Of a stretch of 15,686 bases of DNA, positions 8,586 through 15,659 are shown piece by piece. The stretch is from assembly GCA_900547315.1 (NCBI GenBank), contig URGI01000045.1, positions 1 through 15,686 on the forward strand, read 5' to 3'. Source of the stretch: an uncultured Eubacteriales bacterium (lineage in GTDB: Bacteria; Bacillota; Clostridia; Oscillospirales; Oscillospiraceae). How positions within the stretch are numbered: the first letter of the stretch is position 1; every line of letters starts with the position of its first letter. A program made the translations under genes and the position numbers. The notes beneath the pieces were generated by a model that had not been told where the DNA came from, made no database searches, and saw only the letters and a program-made list of their open reading frames with translations.

Positions 8586-9849
8586 TTACCCGAATATAGG
8601 CGAAACGCTGTACAGCGCCGAGCTTCCGAACGGACTCCGGCTCCGCGTCGTCCCGAAGAAGGGCTTTGCGACCTTCTACGCCGCCTTCGCCGCGAATTAC
8701 GGCGGAGCCGACCGGCACTTTGAGCTGGACGGCGAGGCCATCGACACCCCGGCGGGCGTGGCGCATTTTCTTGAGCACAAGATGTTCGACCTGCCGGACG
8801 GCGACAGCGCGATGAATCTTCTCTCCGCAAACGGCGCGGAGCCAAACGCTTTCACCTCCAGCGACATGACCTGCTACTATTTTCAGTGCACAAAATCCTT
8901 TGAGGAAAACCTGCGCCTGCTGCTGCATTTTGTCTCCACCCCGTATTTCACGCCGGAGACGGTGCAGAAGGAGCAGGGCATAATCGCGCAGGAAATCCTC
9001 ATGGGCGAGGATAACCCCGGCATGGCGATATACTATCAGCTTCTCCGCCAGCTCTACGCGCGTCATCCGATACGTGACCGCGTCGCGGGGACGGTGGAGA
9101 GTATTTCCGGCATCACGGACAAGACCCTGTACGACTGCCACCGCGCGTTCTACGCGCCGTCGAATATGGCGCTGTGTGTCGAGGGCGACGTTGACCCCGA
9201 AAGGATATACGCCATCGCGCTCGAAGCCCTGCCGCAGGAGCGGATGCCCGTCCCGCACGCGGACTACGGCGAAGCGGAGAATCTGCTGCCCGCGGAGTGC
9301 TTTGCCAGCCGCGAGATGCCCGTCTCTGCGCCGCAGTTCCTGATCGGCGTGAAAATCGCTCCCGCCCAGCGCGGCAGCGAAAATCTGCGTCAGCGGCTGG
9401 TCGCGCAGCTCGCGCTGCGTCTTCTGGCGGGCGGCTCATCGCCGTTCTACTCCAGGCTTTACGCCGAGGGTCTGCTCTGCCGCGACTTTGACTATGAGGT
9501 CGATTTCGCCGCCGGTACCGGAACGGTCATCTTCGGCGGAGAGAGCCAGCAGCCGGAGCGTGTGCTGGAGGAGCTCAAGGCCGAGGCCGCGCGGATATCC
9601 GCCGAGGGCTTCGAGCCGGAGCGCTTTGAACGCGCCAAGCGGGCATCCTTCGGCGCACGCCTGCGCGGATTCGAGGATTTCGACAATGTGTGCGTCTCGC
9701 TCGCGGGCGCGGCCTTTGACGGGTACGACGCGTTCGCGGCTCCCGCAGTTCTGAGCGAAGTCACCGCCGACGAGTGCGCCGCGTTCATCCGCGAAAATCT
9801 CGCTCCGGAGCGGCTTGCAATATCTATCATTACACCAGCGAGGAATTAA
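8572..9849 (+). CDS. yfmH: M16 family zinc metallopeptidase, YfmH type
   Basis: A 425-residue M16 peptidase resembling EF-P 5-aminopentanol modification-associated protein YfmH. The inverted zinc motif HFLEH is at residues 65-69 (two His ligands and the Glu that activates water), and the Glu of IIAQE at about 141 is the likely third ligand. It is therefore the probable catalytic partner of the motif-less protein upstream. In-frame ATGs also exist at 8542, 8548, 8554, 8560 and 8566 (a Met-Arg run). I chose 8572 because GAGG at 8562-8565 lies 6 nt before it and the run is repeat-derived. This gives a 14-bp overlap with yfmF and suggests translational coupling. The substrate is unknown. Four bases separate its stop from lgt. 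Confidence 0.87.
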   Translation: MQRHDYPNIGETLYSAELPNGLRLRVVPKKGFATFYAAFAANYGGADRHFELDGEAIDTPAGVAHFLEHKMFDLPDGDSAMNLLSANGAEPNAFTSSDMTCYYFQCTKSFEENLRLLLHFVSTPYFTPETVQKEQGIIAQEILMGEDNPGMAIYYQLLRQLYARHPIRDRVAGTVESISGITDKTLYDCHRAFYAPSNMALCVEGDVDPERIYAIALEALPQERMPVPHADYGEAENLLPAECFASREMPVSAPQFLIGVKIAPAQRGSENLRQRLVAQLALRLLAGGSSPFYSRLYAEGLLCRDFDYEVDFAAGTGTVIFGGESQQPERVLEELKAEAARISAEGFEPERFERAKRASFGARLRGFEDFDNVCVSLAGAAFDGYDAFAAPAVLSEVTADECAAFIRENLAPERLAISIITPARN

Positions 9850-9853
9850 TATT

Positions 9854-10783
9854 ATGTCAACCATTCTTACAGCAGCCTTTCAGACTATTCAGCGGGATTC
9901 CGCCATCTGCTTCCCGATGCTCGGGAACCTTACCATCGATCCGCCGTCATACTTTACTGTGTTCGGCTTCAAGGTCTACTTCTACGGCGTCATCATAGCC
10001 CTGGGCTTCATCCTCGGCATAGTATGCTGCACGCGCATCTGCGCGCGCTTCGGCATCAAGGAAGACGACATGTACGACACCATCCTCGTCATTATCCCGA
10101 CGGCGATAATCGGCGCACGGCTCTACTATGTGCTCTTTGAGCTTGACCGTTACCTTGCAAACCCCGCTGAGATATTTGCCCTGCGTGACGGCGGTCTCGC
10201 CATCTACGGCGGCGTCATCGCCTGCATCTTTGCGCTGTGGCTGGTCTGCCGCCACAAAAAGATCCCGCTGCCCGCTATGCTGGACGTTATTGTTTTCGGC
10301 CTGCTCATCGGGCAGATCATAGGCCGCTGGGGCAACTTCATGAACCGCGAGGCCTTCGGCGCGGAGACGGACGTGTTCTGCCGCATGGGGCTTATCAGCC
10401 CCGACGGGACGACCATATACGTTCACCCGACCTTCCTTTATGAAAGCCTGTGGAACCTCGTGTGCCTGATCTTTCTGGCGGTCTGGGTCAAGGCCGGAAA
10501 GCGCCGCTATGACGGGCAATGCATCCTTATCTACTTTTTCTGGTACGGTATAGGCCGCGCGTGGATAGAGGGTCTGCGCACCGACAGCCTGTACATAGGC
10601 AGTACCGGTATCCGCGTATCACAGGCGCTGTCAATGGCGCTTGCTTTGATATCATTCATTCTGCTTGTGGTCAACGCCCGCAGGCAGCATAAGCCTGAGG
10701 AGCTGTACGTCAACCGCGTCGCGGCCAGTGCAGCGGCCTCGGAGAGTCCGGCAGAAGAAACAGAATCCAACAAGGAGGAATAA
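9854..10783 (+). CDS. lgt: Phosphatidylglycerol:prolipoprotein diacylglyceryl transferase
   Basis: A 309-residue polytopic membrane enzyme that moves diacylglycerol from phosphatidylglycerol to the lipobox cysteine of prolipoproteins, the first step of lipoprotein maturation. Visible signatures are GGLAIYGG (from about residue 113), GRWGNFMNREAFG (157-169, with the essential Arg158), HPTFLYES (from 191) and the Arg of EGLRTDS at 242. The YGG form in place of the E. coli HGG is usual in Firmicutes. Several hydrophobic helices run through the sequence, and a charged, Ala/Glu-rich tail ends it. The reading frame is open from 9815, but ATG 9854 has AGGA at 9841-9844 and starts 4 nt after the yfmH stop, so it was chosen. 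It is cotranscribed with the M16 pair. Confidence 0.93.
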   Translation: MSTILTAAFQTIQRDSAICFPMLGNLTIDPPSYFTVFGFKVYFYGVIIALGFILGIVCCTRICARFGIKEDDMYDTILVIIPTAIIGARLYYVLFELDRYLANPAEIFALRDGGLAIYGGVIACIFALWLVCRHKKIPLPAMLDVIVFGLLIGQIIGRWGNFMNREAFGAETDVFCRMGLISPDGTTIYVHPTFLYESLWNLVCLIFLAVWVKAGKRRYDGQCILIYFFWYGIGRAWIEGLRTDSLYIGSTGIRVSQALSMALALISFILLVVNARRQHKPEELYVNRVAASAAASESPAEETESNKEE

Positions 10784-10788
10784 TTAAA

Positions 10789-11226
10789 ATGGCAGATTAC
10801 AAAGACATCATTTCCGGTACCATCAACTCGATAGTCGGCAAGGTGAAGGAAGTCGCCGAGAGCGGCGCCGTGCGCGACATCTATGAAAACGGCGCGAACC
10901 GCGCAAAGTCCTACGGCCGCATCGCAAAGCTCGCCCTTGAGCTTAACGGCGAGAACGAGGAGCTCAAGCGCGTGTACACCGAGATCGGCCGCCTGTACTA
11001 CGAGCAGGCCAAGGACGCCCCGGAGGGCTTCTTTGCGCCGCTGTTCGCGCAGGCCGAAGAGATCTGCGGCCGCATCGCCGCCAAGGAGGACGAGATAAAC
11101 GCCCTCAAGGCCGACATCGCCGCGGCGACCGGCTGTGACGAGGCGGACATCGACGTCGAGATCGGCGAGTTTGACGATTTTGACAACATCGTCGACGCAA
11201 CCGAGGACGACGGCAAGAACGAGTAA
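10789..11226 (+). CDS. Small acidic helical protein of unknown function
   Basis: A 145-residue soluble protein with no signal peptide or membrane segment. The sequence is mostly charged and helix-forming: an N-terminal IISGTINSIVGKVKEVAE segment, a central region with LYYEQAKDAPEGFFAPLF, and a heptad-like stretch AKEDEINALKADIA that could form a coiled coil. The last 30 residues are strongly acidic. I do not recognise a named family with certainty; it looks like a conserved clostridial hypothetical. AAGGAGG at 10772-10778 lies inside the end of lgt, and the start codon is 5 nt after the lgt stop, so it belongs to the same transcript and is its last gene. Confidence 0.8.
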   Translation: MADYKDIISGTINSIVGKVKEVAESGAVRDIYENGANRAKSYGRIAKLALELNGENEELKRVYTEIGRLYYEQAKDAPEGFFAPLFAQAEEICGRIAAKEDEINALKADIAAATGCDEADIDVEIGEFDDFDNIVDATEDDGKNE

Positions 11227-11231
11227 ACCTG

Positions 11232-11262
11232 AAATAAGCTCCGCTTCTGCGGAGCTTATTTT
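11232..11262 (+). terminator. Intrinsic terminator of the M16-lgt operon
   Basis: A perfect 13-bp stem (11232-11244 with 11249-11261) around a TTCT loop has a GC-rich core, CTCCGC/GCGGAG. It ends in TTATTTT and begins 5 nt after the stop codon of the small acidic protein gene. The flanking A and T bases could make it work weakly in both directions. Confidence 0.9.
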
Positions 11263-11280
11263 GAAATTATATTAAATGAA

Positions 11281-11814
11281 ATGATATACACATGCAAATA
11301 CGCCTCCCCGCTCGGCTCGATCACGCTCGCCGGAGACGACGCTGAGCTGACCGGACTGTGGTTCGACGGACAGCGGTATTTCGGCAGCACCCTGCCCGCC
11401 GACGCGAAAGAGGGGCGCTCCCCTGTCTTTGACGAAGCGCGGCGCTGGCTAGACATTTATTTTTCCGGACGGCAGCCGGACTTCACCCCGCCGCTGCGCT
11501 ATGGCTCCACGCCGTTTCGCAGGATCGTCTGCGGCATAATGCTCTCCATCCCGTATGGGCAGACGATGACCTACAGCGAGATCGCACGGCGCGCCGCGGC
11601 GGAGCTTGGGCGCGGGTCGATGTCGGCGCAGGCTGTAGGCGGCGCGGTCGGGCATAACCCGATATCCATTATCATCCCCTGCCACAGAGTCACCGGCACA
11701 AACGGAAGCCTGACCGGATACGCAGGCGGCATCGACCGCAAAGTGCGGCTGCTGGAGCTTGAGGGCACAGACATGAGCGGCCTTTTCGTCCCCGCGAAAG
11801 GCACAGCACTATGA
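11281..11814 (+). CDS. ogt: Methylated-DNA--protein-cysteine S-methyltransferase
   Basis: A 177-residue suicide DNA-repair protein that transfers alkyl groups from O6-alkylguanine (and O4-alkylthymine) to its own cysteine. The active site IIPCHRV is clear, with acceptor Cys134 and His135. The DNA-binding helix-turn-helix lies just before it (MTYSEIARRAA, then SAQAVGGAVGHNP). The usual arginine finger of ARAVG is Gln in this protein. The short N-terminal domain matches Ogt-type proteins rather than the larger Ada. The start lies 19 nt after the preceding terminator stem and has no clear Shine-Dalgarno sequence, and I see no convincing promoter, so expression may depend on read-through or a leaderless start. 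It overlaps the next gene by 4 bp (ATGA). Confidence 0.92.
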   Translation: MIYTCKYASPLGSITLAGDDAELTGLWFDGQRYFGSTLPADAKEGRSPVFDEARRWLDIYFSGRQPDFTPPLRYGSTPFRRIVCGIMLSIPYGQTMTYSEIARRAAAELGRGSMSAQAVGGAVGHNPISIIIPCHRVTGTNGSLTGYAGGIDRKVRLLELEGTDMSGLFVPAKGTAL

Positions 11815-12314
11815 GAGAAAAACATATGATAGTTTCGGAAGCAATTGAAAAAATGATCGCCTTCTACAAAGGCAGCATACGCGACATCGATCATTTCATC
11901 AAGGTCTGGTCATACGCCAAGACTATCGGCGAGCTTGAGGGGCTGGACGCCCACACGCAGGAGGTTCTGGAGCTGGCCGCCGTAATACACGACATTGCCT
12001 GCCCACTCTGCCGCGAGAAATACGGCAAAGCGCTCGGAAAGCTTCAGGAGCAGGAGAGTCCCCCGCTGGTGGCCGAATTCTTCGATGGGCTGCCCGTCTC
12101 AAAAGAGGATGTGGAGCGCATATCGTGGCTCGCGGCGCATCATCACACCTATACGGATGTGGACGGGCTTGACCATAGAATTCTGCTCGAAGCGGATTAC
12201 ATAGTCAACGCGGCGGAAAACGCTTTTCCCCGCAGCTCAACCGAGAGCGCAAAGAAAACCGTTTTCAGAACCGCATCCGGAATACGCCTGCTCGACTCCA
12301 TATTTTATAACTGA
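11811..12314 (+). CDS. HD-domain phosphohydrolase
   Basis: A 167-residue protein with the HD metal-binding pattern of phosphohydrolases: His28 in IDHFIKVW, His60-Asp61 in VIHDIAC, a His cluster at 110-112 in HHHTYTD, and Asp129 in LLEADYIVNA. It probably hydrolyses a phosphate ester or nucleotide, but the substrate cannot be told from sequence. The ATG at 11811 overlaps the ogt stop as ATGA, suggesting coupled translation; a second in-frame ATG at 11826 is possible and would remove five residues. The pairing with ogt may mean a shared transcript only. Confidence 0.85.
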   Translation: MREKHMIVSEAIEKMIAFYKGSIRDIDHFIKVWSYAKTIGELEGLDAHTQEVLELAAVIHDIACPLCREKYGKALGKLQEQESPPLVAEFFDGLPVSKEDVERISWLAAHHHTYTDVDGLDHRILLEADYIVNAAENAFPRSSTESAKKTVFRTASGIRLLDSIFYN

Positions 12315-12320
12315 AGCAGC

Positions 12321-12689
12321 ATGAATATAGAACTATTTTGGAAAGCCGTTCTTGCCCAAAACGAAAGGGAAATTAGAAAATACTTTCATGCGGACGCCTA
12401 TGTAAATTGGCATTGCAGCAACGAGCATTTTACGGTAGATGAATATATTATTGCGAATTGTGAGTACCCAGGAGAATGGGATGGTATCGTTGAGAGAGTC
12501 GAAATTGTAAATGATTTAATTATTACAGTTGTTCGTATCTATCCCAAAGATAAAAGCACTTCTTTCCATGTGACTTCGTTTATCCAAACAGAAAACGATA
12601 AAATTACAGCAATGGACGAATACTATGCCGATGACGGGATTGCACCGCAATGGAGATTGGATAAACACATTGGAACAGCTATCAAATAA
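12321..12689 (+). CDS. NTF2/SnoaL-like small protein
   Basis: A 122-residue protein with the pattern of the nuclear transport factor 2-like (SnoaL-like) fold: an N-terminal helix (FWKAVLAQNEREIRKYF), then HADAYVNWHCSNEHFTVDEYI, then alternating beta strands ending in an MDEYYADDG-type segment. Such cone-shaped domains serve as small enzymes or ligand-binding proteins. The function here is unknown. It starts 6 nt after the HD gene stop with only a weak ribosome-binding site. Its base and codon use is clearly AT-rich (many ATT, AAA, GAT and TTT codons) against GC-rich neighbours, a sign of recent acquisition. Confidence 0.75.
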   Translation: MNIELFWKAVLAQNEREIRKYFHADAYVNWHCSNEHFTVDEYIIANCEYPGEWDGIVERVEIVNDLIITVVRIYPKDKSTSFHVTSFIQTENDKITAMDEYYADDGIAPQWRLDKHIGTAIK

Positions 12690-12705
12690 CTCCCTGTTTG
12701 CAGAA

Positions 12706-12825
12706 ATGAGGAAGTTTGATTTTCTTAAAGCCGCAAAGTATTTCTGCAGGGACAGCAGCGCGGAAGAAACTGTACAGGTCACACAGTCCCGCGCGGATAT
12801 TTATCTCGCCGAGAGGTACAATTAA
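12706..12825 (+). CDS. Short orphan ORF, possibly a gene remnant
   Basis: An ATG at 12706 opens a 39-residue frame (begins MRKFDFLKAAKYFC, ends IYLAERYN) that stops just before the convergent terminator. It lacks a ribosome-binding site. The second half looks protein-like in composition and turns GC-richer, so it may be the C-terminal scrap of a gene disrupted when the AT-rich NTF2-like gene arrived. I do not recognise a family. Apart from this and the terminator, 12690-12881 holds nothing I can identify. Confidence 0.2.
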   Translation: MRKFDFLKAAKYFCRDSSAEETVQVTQSRADIYLAERYN

Positions 12826-12840
12826 CCGGCCTTGGCCGCA

Positions 12841-12874
12841 AAAATTCCCATGCAATTAATTGCATGGGAGTTTT
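12841..12874. terminator. Bidirectional terminator between convergent operons
   Basis: TCCCATGCAA (12846-12855) pairs perfectly with TTGCATGGGA (12860-12869) around TTAA. The core is a 22-bp perfect palindrome. After one mismatch, AAAA on the left and TTTT on the right give a T-run in both directions. It lies between the + strand genes ending at 12689/12825 and the - strand brnQ stop at 12882, so it can end both transcripts. Confidence 0.88.
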
Positions 12875-12881
12875 CATTGTA

Positions 12882-14231
12882 TTACGCTTTTCTCAGCCGA
12901 TAGACGTGTATCGCAAGGCCGATCACAAGGCCGAGCGCCGCGGGGCACAGCCAGCCGAGTCCCTGTCCGGCCAGCGGCAGCAGCTTCTCCGCCACGGCCT
13001 TGATCTCCTCGCCGTGCAGCGCGCTCCAGAGTCCTTTCGGCAGGGCGGCAAACATGTCGTAGATTGCGGCAATTGCCGTGAAGGTTATCGTCCAGCGGAA
13101 CACGACCGGGTCGTTTTTGAACAGTTTTCCGCAGAGCGTCAGCACGATCAGCATTATAGCGATGGGGTGCAGCAGCATCAGCACGGGGACGGAATACTTG
13201 ATAATCGCGTCAAGGCCGAGGTTTGCGAAAACAAAGGACACGGCGCTGAACGTTATCGCCCACGCCTTATACGACGGCCCCTTCTCGAACAGCGCGCTGA
13301 AGGTCTCGGCGCAGCCGGTTATGAGTCCGACCGCCGTCTTGAGGCAGGCAAGCGTGACAGTCGCGGCGAGGACGATAAGGCCGATATTTCCGAGGTAATA
13401 CCGCGCTATCTGCGCGAAAGCAACTCCGCCGTTTGCCGCGGCGGGCAATGCGCCCCGGCTCTGCGCACCGACGATGGCGACGGCAACGTATATCAGCGCC
13501 ATGAGCAGGCAGCTCATCACGCCCGCGCGCACCGTGCTGCCGGCTATCGCGCCCGGCTCCTGCACGCCGAGGTCGCGTATGACCTGAACGACGATGATGC
13601 CGAAAGCGAGGCTTGCCAGCGCGTCCATGGTGTTATAGCCCTCAAGGAAGCCGGTGAAAAACGGCTGCGCCGCGTATTTCCCCTCAGGCACAACATCCGC
13701 GACGGCGGCGGTCGGGTGCAGCATGGCGGAAACTATGAGCACCGCCAGAAACAGCAGGAAGCAGGGGTTGAGCACCTTGCCTACCCACACGAGAATCTTT
13801 CCCGGCCTCAGCGCGAAAAACAGCACGGCGGCGAAGAACGCCAGTGAGAACAGCAGAAGATACAGCTTCGTGTTGCCCTGCGGCAGCACCTGCTCCAGCC
13901 CGACAGTGAACGACGTTGTAGCGCAGCGCGGAATTGCGAAGAAGGGGCCGATTGTCAAATACAGCAGGCAGGTGAAAACCAGAGAAAAGCCATGGCTCAC
14001 CTTCAGCCCCATCTCATACAGCCCGCTCGAACGGCTTATGCCGAGCGCCGCCACGCCCATCAGCGGCATGCCAACGCCGGTTATCAGGAAGCCCACGGCC
14101 GCCTGCCAGATATTCCGCCCGGCCATCTGCCCCATGTATACGGGGAAAATCAGGTTCCCCGCGCCGAAGAACAGGCCGAACAGCATGCTTGCAACGTAAA
14201 TATATTCTTTAGAGCTTAGTTTCTTTTTCAT
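12882..14231 (-). CDS. brnQ: Branched-chain amino acid transport system II carrier protein
   Basis: A 449-residue polytopic protein of the LIVCS family, which imports leucine, isoleucine and valine with sodium or protons. The N-terminus is typical: ASMLFGLFFGAGNLIFPVYMGQ, then the glycine-rich second helix and the CLLYLTIGPFFAIPRCATTSF segment. About twelve hydrophobic helices can be followed to the basic C-terminal LRKA end. The frame can be extended to TTG (14240) or GTG (14237), but ATG at 14231 followed by a Lys-rich start fits best; the ribosome-binding site is weak. It begins 16 nt after the symporter gene and so is the second gene of that operon. The transported amino acid is inferred from the family. 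Confidence 0.93.
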   Translation of the reverse strand: MKKKLSSKEYIYVASMLFGLFFGAGNLIFPVYMGQMAGRNIWQAAVGFLITGVGMPLMGVAALGISRSSGLYEMGLKVSHGFSLVFTCLLYLTIGPFFAIPRCATTSFTVGLEQVLPQGNTKLYLLLFSLAFFAAVLFFALRPGKILVWVGKVLNPCFLLFLAVLIVSAMLHPTAAVADVVPEGKYAAQPFFTGFLEGYNTMDALASLAFGIIVVQVIRDLGVQEPGAIAGSTVRAGVMSCLLMALIYVAVAIVGAQSRGALPAAANGGVAFAQIARYYLGNIGLIVLAATVTLACLKTAVGLITGCAETFSALFEKGPSYKAWAITFSAVSFVFANLGLDAIIKYSVPVLMLLHPIAIMLIVLTLCGKLFKNDPVVFRWTITFTAIAAIYDMFAALPKGLWSALHGEEIKAVAEKLLPLAGQGLGWLCPAALGLVIGLAIHVYRLRKA

Positions 14232-14247
14232 AGTCACCAATTAAAAA

Positions 14248-15573
14248 TCAAAACGAAATATGCTTGAACAGCGCGACAAAGCAGAGCACCACCGCGATCG
14301 GCACATATACATAGCGCCCAACGCTGTACCACAGCGCGCCGCGGGTTCTGCCGCTGCCGGTGTTGACGGCGTCGAGCAGTTCATCTTTCTTCATCACATA
14401 GAACCACGACACCGCGCCGAGCGTCGCGCCGATGGGGATGATGTAGATCGACACCAGATCCATCCACGGCCCCCATTTGCCTATCGGCTCCATGCCGAGG
14501 CCAAAGCCGAGACACAGCAGGCCGAGAAGTATCAGCACGGCAGTACGGCTGAGCTTCGGGAAGCGGTTCAGGAGCGATTCCGCCACGGCTTCGAACATGT
14601 TCTGAAGCGAGCTGACGCCGGCAAATATCATGGCGATATACAGTATGACCGCGAACAGCCGTCCGAGCGGCACATCCTGCAATATAGTCGGCAGAGTCAC
14701 GAACAGCAGGCTCGGCCCGGAGCCGACGTCAAGCCCGTAGGCAAAGCAGGCCGGGATGATGACCAGCGCCGCGACTATCGCCGCTATCGTATCAAACAGC
14801 GCGGTGTGCTGCGCGACGTCGACCACGTCCTCGTCCGCAGGCAGATACGCGCCGTAAACTATCATGCCGCTGCCGGTCACGGACAGTGAGAAGAACGCCT
14901 GTCCCATCGCCCATATCCAGATCATCGGATCCTTGAGCGCCTCCCAGCGCGGCGTGAGCATGAAGCGGTAGCCCTCGGCAACGCCCGGCAGGAACGCCAC
15001 GCGCACCGCGAGCACAAGGAAGATGACGAAGAACAGCGGCATCATCACTTTGTTCGTCTTTTCGATGCTGTGCGCGCCGAGAAACAGAGTCAGCAGCGTA
15101 CCGGCAACCACGATGATATGATACGGCACGACAGAGTACGGCTTCGACGAAAACTCGCCGAACCACGCCGCAGTGTCGGCGCTCATAAGCGTCCCGGCCA
15201 AGGAGTCGACCAGCGCCTTGAGAACGTAGGTGACTATCACGGCGTAGCCTATTGCGATGCACAGCGAGCCTGCCAGCGGCAGCCAGCCGAGCACGGCTCC
15301 GGCCTTGCCGCAGCCCTTGCCGCGCGTCGCCCACGCGCTTTTATATGTTCCCAGAGTGCCGGTGGCGGCTCTGCGCCCCATAGCGAATTCCGCCGGCAGC
15401 CCGACATAACTGAAAATGAACACGAACAGCAGATATATGAGCAGGAACGCCCCGCCGCCGTTGCTGCCCATTTTATTCGGGAAGCCCCAGACGTTCGCCA
15501 TACCGACCGCCGAGCCGACGGATGCGAGGATGAAGCCCCAGCGGCTTGCGAAGCTCGATGTATTTTTCTTCAT
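14248..15573 (-). CDS. Neurotransmitter:sodium symporter (SNF) family transporter
   Basis: A 441-residue LeuT-fold transporter that probably imports an amino acid with sodium. Helix 1 contains ASVGSAVGMANVWGFP, the family's unwound sodium- and substrate-binding stretch, followed by GSNGGGAFLLIYL. Helix 6 has the SLSVTGSGMIVYGAYLP region. The length is close to the short bacterial members with eleven helices (Tyt1, MhsT) rather than LeuT (about 519 residues). The family's NxxRFP arginine, which forms the outer gate with an aspartate in LeuT, is Gly here. The start ATG has GGGAG about 5 nt upstream. It is the first gene of a two-gene operon with brnQ. The substrate is not predictable from sequence alone. 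Confidence 0.92.
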   Translation of the reverse strand: MKKNTSSFASRWGFILASVGSAVGMANVWGFPNKMGSNGGGAFLLIYLLFVFIFSYVGLPAEFAMGRRAATGTLGTYKSAWATRGKGCGKAGAVLGWLPLAGSLCIAIGYAVIVTYVLKALVDSLAGTLMSADTAAWFGEFSSKPYSVVPYHIIVVAGTLLTLFLGAHSIEKTNKVMMPLFFVIFLVLAVRVAFLPGVAEGYRFMLTPRWEALKDPMIWIWAMGQAFFSLSVTGSGMIVYGAYLPADEDVVDVAQHTALFDTIAAIVAALVIIPACFAYGLDVGSGPSLLFVTLPTILQDVPLGRLFAVILYIAMIFAGVSSLQNMFEAVAESLLNRFPKLSRTAVLILLGLLCLGFGLGMEPIGKWGPWMDLVSIYIIPIGATLGAVSWFYVMKKDELLDAVNTGSGRTRGALWYSVGRYVYVPIAVVLCFVALFKHISF

Positions 15574-15623
15574 TTCTTCTCCCGTTGCTTTCTGTAAAAT
15601 CCTTGCTATTTCCCTGTATTATG

Positions 15624-15659
15624 AAAATTCGCTGATTTCGTACGAAATCAGCGAATTTT
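15624..15659 (-). terminator. Perfect 36-bp palindrome, probable tRNA terminator
   Basis: Bases 15624-15641 are the exact reverse complement of 15642-15659. Read on the - strand, the hairpin begins directly at the encoded CCA end of the tRNA and finishes in a TTTTCAT run, as expected for its intrinsic terminator. Its symmetry means it could also act on + strand transcription. The stretch between it and the symporter start (15574-15623) must hold the symporter promoter or leader, but I see no convincing -35/-10 pair. Confidence 0.8.

Noticed and set aside
12864..13847. A 327-codon + strand frame opposite brnQ
   Set aside because: It is rich in Arg, Gln, His and Glu without domain signals, begins at the terminator, and lies across a clear membrane-protein gene on the - strand.
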